A DNA stretch of 9,189 nt from Desulfobacterales bacterium (GTDB taxonomy: Bacteria; Desulfobacterota; Desulfobacteria; Desulfobacterales; UBA11574): NCBI GenBank assembly GCA_012974475.1, contig JAAXQD010000140.1, forward strand, positions 1-9,189, read 5' to 3'. Made by a program: the position numbers and the translations under genes. The notes under the pieces were generated by a model. The model had not been told where the DNA came from. It saw only the letters and a program-made list of their open reading frames with translations, and did no database searches. Positions 6,326 to 9,189 of this stretch are shown here, one piece after another; position 1 is the first letter of the stretch, and every line of letters starts with the position of its first letter.

Positions 6326-8629
6326 ATTTTCTATGTATTCAAAAAGCAACGGGTGGGTACAAACTTCAAAGTAGGGTGTATCCGTCGGCCGGACAATGCT
6401 AAAATCATTCGGCGAAACAACAGGAATCCGGCCTTCCCGTATCACCAATCTCTGATATTTTCCGGTTGCCTTTGGGTATTTTCCGGTATGAACCGTTATT
6501 TTTCCTTCCCCGAGCTCGGGAAGATCACACACCAGCGATTCCAGATGGATCTCCTTGGACAGTTTGTCAAAACCATCGGCGTTCAATTCAATGCCATTGA
6601 CATTGTAACGCAACAACAAATCGTCTTTCACCGTAGTATCTCCGGTGGATGCACTTTCAAAAACATAAAGATTAAACGGTCTTTTTTTATCTGATATCGT
6701 TTTGTGCAAGGGTTTTGAACACTTCGACATCCGATCTGCTGAATTGATGGCCGGCGAAATCATGATGCGCCGGCTCTCATCAAATAGAAACGTGGGCGGG
6801 CTGTCACTATAACTGATGCCAATGCCCAATTCCAGCACCGGCAGTTTATGTTTTCGGCCGAGCATATTGTACTTTCGGACAATATCAAGCATGTGAACGG
6901 CCAATCCACAGGCACGGGAAACACTGTACTCCCCTTGGGGCGCATCTTCATGCTCGAATATTGAAAGAATCACCGCATCCCCCTCGATAAACACTTTTTC
7001 TGCCGTATATTCAAACAAGATGCTGGTGATGGGAACAAAAAAATTGAGGCTGAAAAACGATGCCGGATTGAGACCTTTTTCCTTCATTTTAAGGATGATT
7101 TCCGAGGAATCCCGCACATCCGCCTTGATGATGACCTGGTTGATGGGCGGCCTGACCGCCGGCGCTTGTTCATCGGGAAGCAGAAACTCGTAGAGGATAC
7201 GATTCTCACGAGACAGGTCGATCATCTTTTTATCCGACAGCAGGTGTATTCGGTCCAAAGCTTCTCTGAGCATCAAAAAATTTTGAAAATCCCTATGATA
7301 ACGGACAAAATCATTCAAAAACTGTATTAAATATTTTTTCTTCTCCTGCTTTGAAATTGTTTTCAACTGCCGGATTTTTTTCTTCAACGGTAAAAGGGAA
7401 TACGATTTCCCGTAAAACTTTTTCAAACGATTCAGCTGGTCGACAATGCCTTTCCTTTGTTTGGGCTGGGTGAGATACTGTAATACCTGCTGAGGTGCCA
7501 AAGGGGGACAGTACTCGATATAAACCGTCTTCATTTCATAAGACGCCGAAATTCTTTCAATAAAGCCTGCTTTGTTAAATTTTTTGTAAATGAAATTTAA
7601 CAGCCGATCCTGATGTTTGGCCCTTTTTTTGAGATCCTCGATATTTTTTGGGGTCTCTTTTCGTTCTTTAAGGATTTTATAGCGCTCCCTGGATTTAAAA
7701 CCGTCAAACAGCGTATCGACATTGTCCACATGTTTCAACCATATATCCAATTCCTCGTACCGGGACTCGGAATCCGGTTTTCCGGCACGGCCGAATGCCG
7801 GGTCGACACCGGTCGCTTTCGGGTCCGGCCGATCCGTTGCCGGCGGTGCGGCCAAGAACATTTTTAACAGGATCTTTCTGAAAAGACTTCGAATCAGTAT
7901 CAGAAAGTTCTGATAACTGTCCGGATCTTCCGAGCGATGTGCCAGCAGAACATATTCATCGATCATAAAATAGTCGTCAAAGGGATTCTCCACATGGAGA
8001 ATCGGATTGGCAAAGACATCGTCGGGAAGATTCGCGTCCGCACCCAAAACAGACCCGCGCATTTCCTTGAGATCTTCACGCTGGACCTCAGTAAAATACC
8101 GGAACAGCTCCTCTCCAACGGTCCGCAACAGCGATTTTTTATTCTGCTGGATATCGGAAATCTTCTCTTTTATTTGGACATATCTATTTAAGCCCTCACT
8201 GCTGGATATTTCATGTTTCCGAGCGGACTGGTTGAGATCTTCTAATATTGTTTTGTGCTGCCGCTGAATCTCTTCGTTGAGCTTTTTAATCACGGCCATC
8301 TGGGCCAGCAAATCGATTTGAATTTCAGACTCTGACTTTGCTTTATTGACGGCAGCATGCAATACATCGCGACAAAGTCTTTTGAATTCATCTTGTTCGA
8401 TATTGAGGCTTCGGGTCTTGTAGAGGTTTAAATATTTTTTAATTTTGGCATGTTTCTGAAAAAGCAGGCGCACCACTTTTCGGATGGACGCACAAAAGGC
8501 AGGACTGAGATGCACATCGTATCGGACATTATCGACACCCGGAACCAATCTGTCCAATTGAAACTCTACGGAATAGGTTTCAATGTCGTGTTCGGTCAGA
8601 GCGGGTCGTAATTTAAAGGCATTAAACAT
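6317..8629 (-). CDS. Large protein with C-terminal divergent class III nucleotide cyclase-like domain
   Basis: From ATG at 8629 the protein has 770 residues. An ATG at 8704 would give 795, but those extra 25 residues are Arg/Cys-rich and unlike a real N-terminus; neither start has a good ribosome site. Residues 1-260 are mostly helical and charged, with likely coiled coil near 100-190. A Pro/Asp-rich linker at about 261-288 is followed by a Lys-rich helical region to about 485. Residues 498-640 resemble a class III adenylate/guanylate cyclase core: IIKADVRDSSEI supplies one metal Asp (504), VFIEGDAVILSI the second (551), LGIGISYSDSPP the following strand, and ISPAINSADRMS the transition-state Asn (629) and Arg (633). 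The usual purine-selecting Lys and Asp positions appear to be Phe and Ile. No signal peptide or membrane segment is evident. It might make a cyclic nucleotide, possibly with unusual specificity, or be a regulatory pseudo-enzyme. No functional link with hut genes is visible; product function is unknown. Confidence 0.8.
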   Translation of the reverse strand: MFNAFKLRPALTEHDIETYSVEFQLDRLVPGVDNVRYDVHLSPAFCASIRKVVRLLFQKHAKIKKYLNLYKTRSLNIEQDEFKRLCRDVLHAAVNKAKSESEIQIDLLAQMAVIKKLNEEIQRQHKTILEDLNQSARKHEISSSEGLNRYVQIKEKISDIQQNKKSLLRTVGEELFRYFTEVQREDLKEMRGSVLGADANLPDDVFANPILHVENPFDDYFMIDEYVLLAHRSEDPDSYQNFLILIRSLFRKILLKMFLAAPPATDRPDPKATGVDPAFGRAGKPDSESRYEELDIWLKHVDNVDTLFDGFKSRERYKILKERKETPKNIEDLKKRAKHQDRLLNFIYKKFNKAGFIERISASYEMKTVYIEYCPPLAPQQVLQYLTQPKQRKGIVDQLNRLKKFYGKSYSLLPLKKKIRQLKTISKQEKKKYLIQFLNDFVRYHRDFQNFLMLREALDRIHLLSDKKMIDLSRENRILYEFLLPDEQAPAVRPPINQVIIKADVRDSSEIILKMKEKGLNPASFFSLNFFVPITSILFEYTAEKVFIEGDAVILSIFEHEDAPQGEYSVSRACGLAVHMLDIVRKYNMLGRKHKLPVLELGIGISYSDSPPTFLFDESRRIMISPAINSADRMSKCSKPLHKTISDKKRPFNLYVFESASTGDTTVKDDLLLRYNVNGIELNADGFDKLSKEIHLESLVCDLPELGEGKITVHTGKYPKATGKYQRLVIREGRIPVVSPNDFSIVRPTDTPYFEVCTHPLLFEYIENLS

Positions 8630-8772
8630 GATCTTGAAATATACGCATCGACGTTTGGGTGAACGTTCTCGATGGAAAACACGGAGACAACACGGGATTC
8701 CCATGGCTCGAATCGCTCGTTACACCACGGTTTGGGTTTATAAAATAATTTTATCTACAGAGAATCACCCCA

Positions 8773-8801
8773 TTAATATCACTAAATTTGAAATTCCTCA
8801 A
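8773..8801 (-). promoter_or_regulatory. Candidate promoter for the cyclase-domain gene
   Basis: On the minus strand TTGAGG (8801-8796), a 17-bp spacer and TATTAA (8778-8773) resemble a sigma-70 promoter, each box matching 4 of 6. It would give a leader of about 60 or 135 bases depending on which start is used. Only spacing and position support it. Confidence 0.25.
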
Positions 8802-8879
8802 GTGATTGCCGGTGAAAAACCGGTCAAATTTGATTGGATGATCGTTGTAATCCATTATTCCCATTACATAACGTTTTAG

Positions 8880-9035
8880 GCGTACAAAGATAAAATGAAG
8901 CAATATCCGGATCGAGTGGATGCCGTGCCCTCGCCCGGGGTGTTTACATTCAAGGATGCATCCGGCAATAACCTTCTGTTTCAGTGGATTTTGAGATGGT
9001 GTTTTACAAGGAAAAGGGATTGTGATAAAAAATGA
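8880..9035 (+). pseudogene. Possible C-terminal remnant of a VOC/glyoxalase-like protein
   Basis: This frame begins right after a TAG at 8877-8879 and runs to a TGA at 9033. It contains PSPGVFTFKDASGNNLLFQW, which resembles the last strand of vicinal-oxygen-chelate (glyoxalase/bleomycin-resistance) proteins, where F-x-D-x-x-G-N-x-L is typical. Only about 35 residues look protein-like; the rest of the expected 120-odd-residue domain is not recognisable upstream, and the tail after QWIL is not family-like. An ATG at 8895 would give a 46-residue peptide but has no good ribosome site. It is best read as a decayed fragment, or chance. Around it, 8630-9065 shows no confident gene. Confidence 0.3.
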
Positions 9036-9065
9036 TATTCGTCTTTTCTTTTACCTAAGTTGAGC

Positions 9066-9165
9066 GATTGTTGAGTTTGCCGAAAATGCAAGGCACGAGA
9101 CATGCAGCCGTAGTATGCTACTGCAAATGTCGCATAACGCAGCAGATTCGGTAAACTCGGCAAGC
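9066..9165. repeat. About 100-bp imperfect palindromic intergenic repeat
   Basis: GAGTTTGCCGAA (9073-9084) pairs with TTCGGTAAACTC (9147-9158) at 11 of 12 positions, and pairing extends outward with G-T pairs and TTG/CAA to about 9066 and 9165. Inside are nested inverted pairs: GACAT (9099-9103) with ATGTC (9127-9131), TGCA (9103-9106) with TGCA (9122-9125), and GTAG-TATG-CTAC at the apex (9110-9121). The sequence resembles cruciform-like intergenic repeats I associate with Desulfobacterales genomes, a recollection and not a search result. It covers an apparent minus-strand reading frame (8981-9163) that is an artefact of the repeat. It could be a REP/MITE-like element or a structured RNA or terminator for something beyond the window. 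Confidence 0.7.
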
Positions 9166-9189
9166 CCGAAGGGTTTCAAATTGTGACAA

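Noticed and set aside
8630..8704. 25-residue longer start for the cyclase-domain protein at 8704
   Set aside because: The added residues are Arg/Cys-rich and unlike a natural N-terminus. It is not excluded, because neither start has a clear ribosome site.
8583..9035. Read-through of the TAG at 8877 joining two plus-strand frames (for example pyrrolysine)
   Set aside because: The part before the TAG mostly overlaps the antisense cyclase gene and its leader and shows no protein family; the simpler reading is non-coding DNA beside a gene fragment.
8981..9163. Minus-strand 60-codon reading frame
   Set aside because: It lies mainly in the palindromic repeat, and its translation is the kind of shadow frame such repeats produce.
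1..9189. CRISPR array, tRNA, rRNA or a recognisable transposase gene
   Set aside because: I saw no regularly spaced repeat-spacer array, no tRNA-like cloverleaf, no rRNA-like conserved stretch and no transposase-like protein in the window.

Overview
The window carries a bacterial histidine-degradation (hut) locus. On the left is the 3' end of an M28 metallopeptidase gene; on the right are a large, poorly characterised protein with a divergent class III nucleotide-cyclase domain and a non-coding tail. Base composition looks close to balanced. The long (UROC1-like) urocanase, the style of the HutI, HutH and formiminotransferase proteins and the palindromic intergenic repeat at the right edge together suggest a Desulfobacterota (Desulfobacterales-like) genome. 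That placement is inference from protein character and was not tested by a search.

Layout, left to right: (1) 1-483, plus strand, C-terminal part of an M28 zinc peptidase. (2) 484-635, a short gap between convergent genes with a small hairpin and a TTTAGGCA repeat cluster. (3) 636-4365, minus strand, apparent operon hutU -> ftcD remnant -> hutI. (4) 4366-4795, a 430-bp divergent control region with a good promoter for hutU and a long imperfect inverted repeat. (5) 4796-6325, plus strand, hutH. (6) 6317-8629, minus strand, the cyclase-domain protein, overlapping the 3' end of hutH by 9 bp tail to tail. (7) 8630-9189, no confident gene: a weak promoter candidate, a possible VOC/glyoxalase C-terminal remnant and an approximately 100-bp imperfect palindrome.

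How the genes work together: HutH deaminates histidine to urocanate, HutU hydrates urocanate to imidazolonepropionate and HutI opens the ring to N-formimino-L-glutamate. The next step would be transfer of the formimino group to tetrahydrofolate by glutamate formimidoyltransferase. The gene for that enzyme is present in the right operon position but has lost about 200 internal residues in frame, so only its first ~55 and last ~38 codons remain. The remnant cannot contain the catalytic centre, so this locus by itself stops at formiminoglutamate unless another enzyme acts elsewhere. The most interesting items are this internal deletion, the inverted repeat in the hut control region, and the cyclase-like protein, which appears to keep metal and transition-state residues but not the usual purine-selecting ones.
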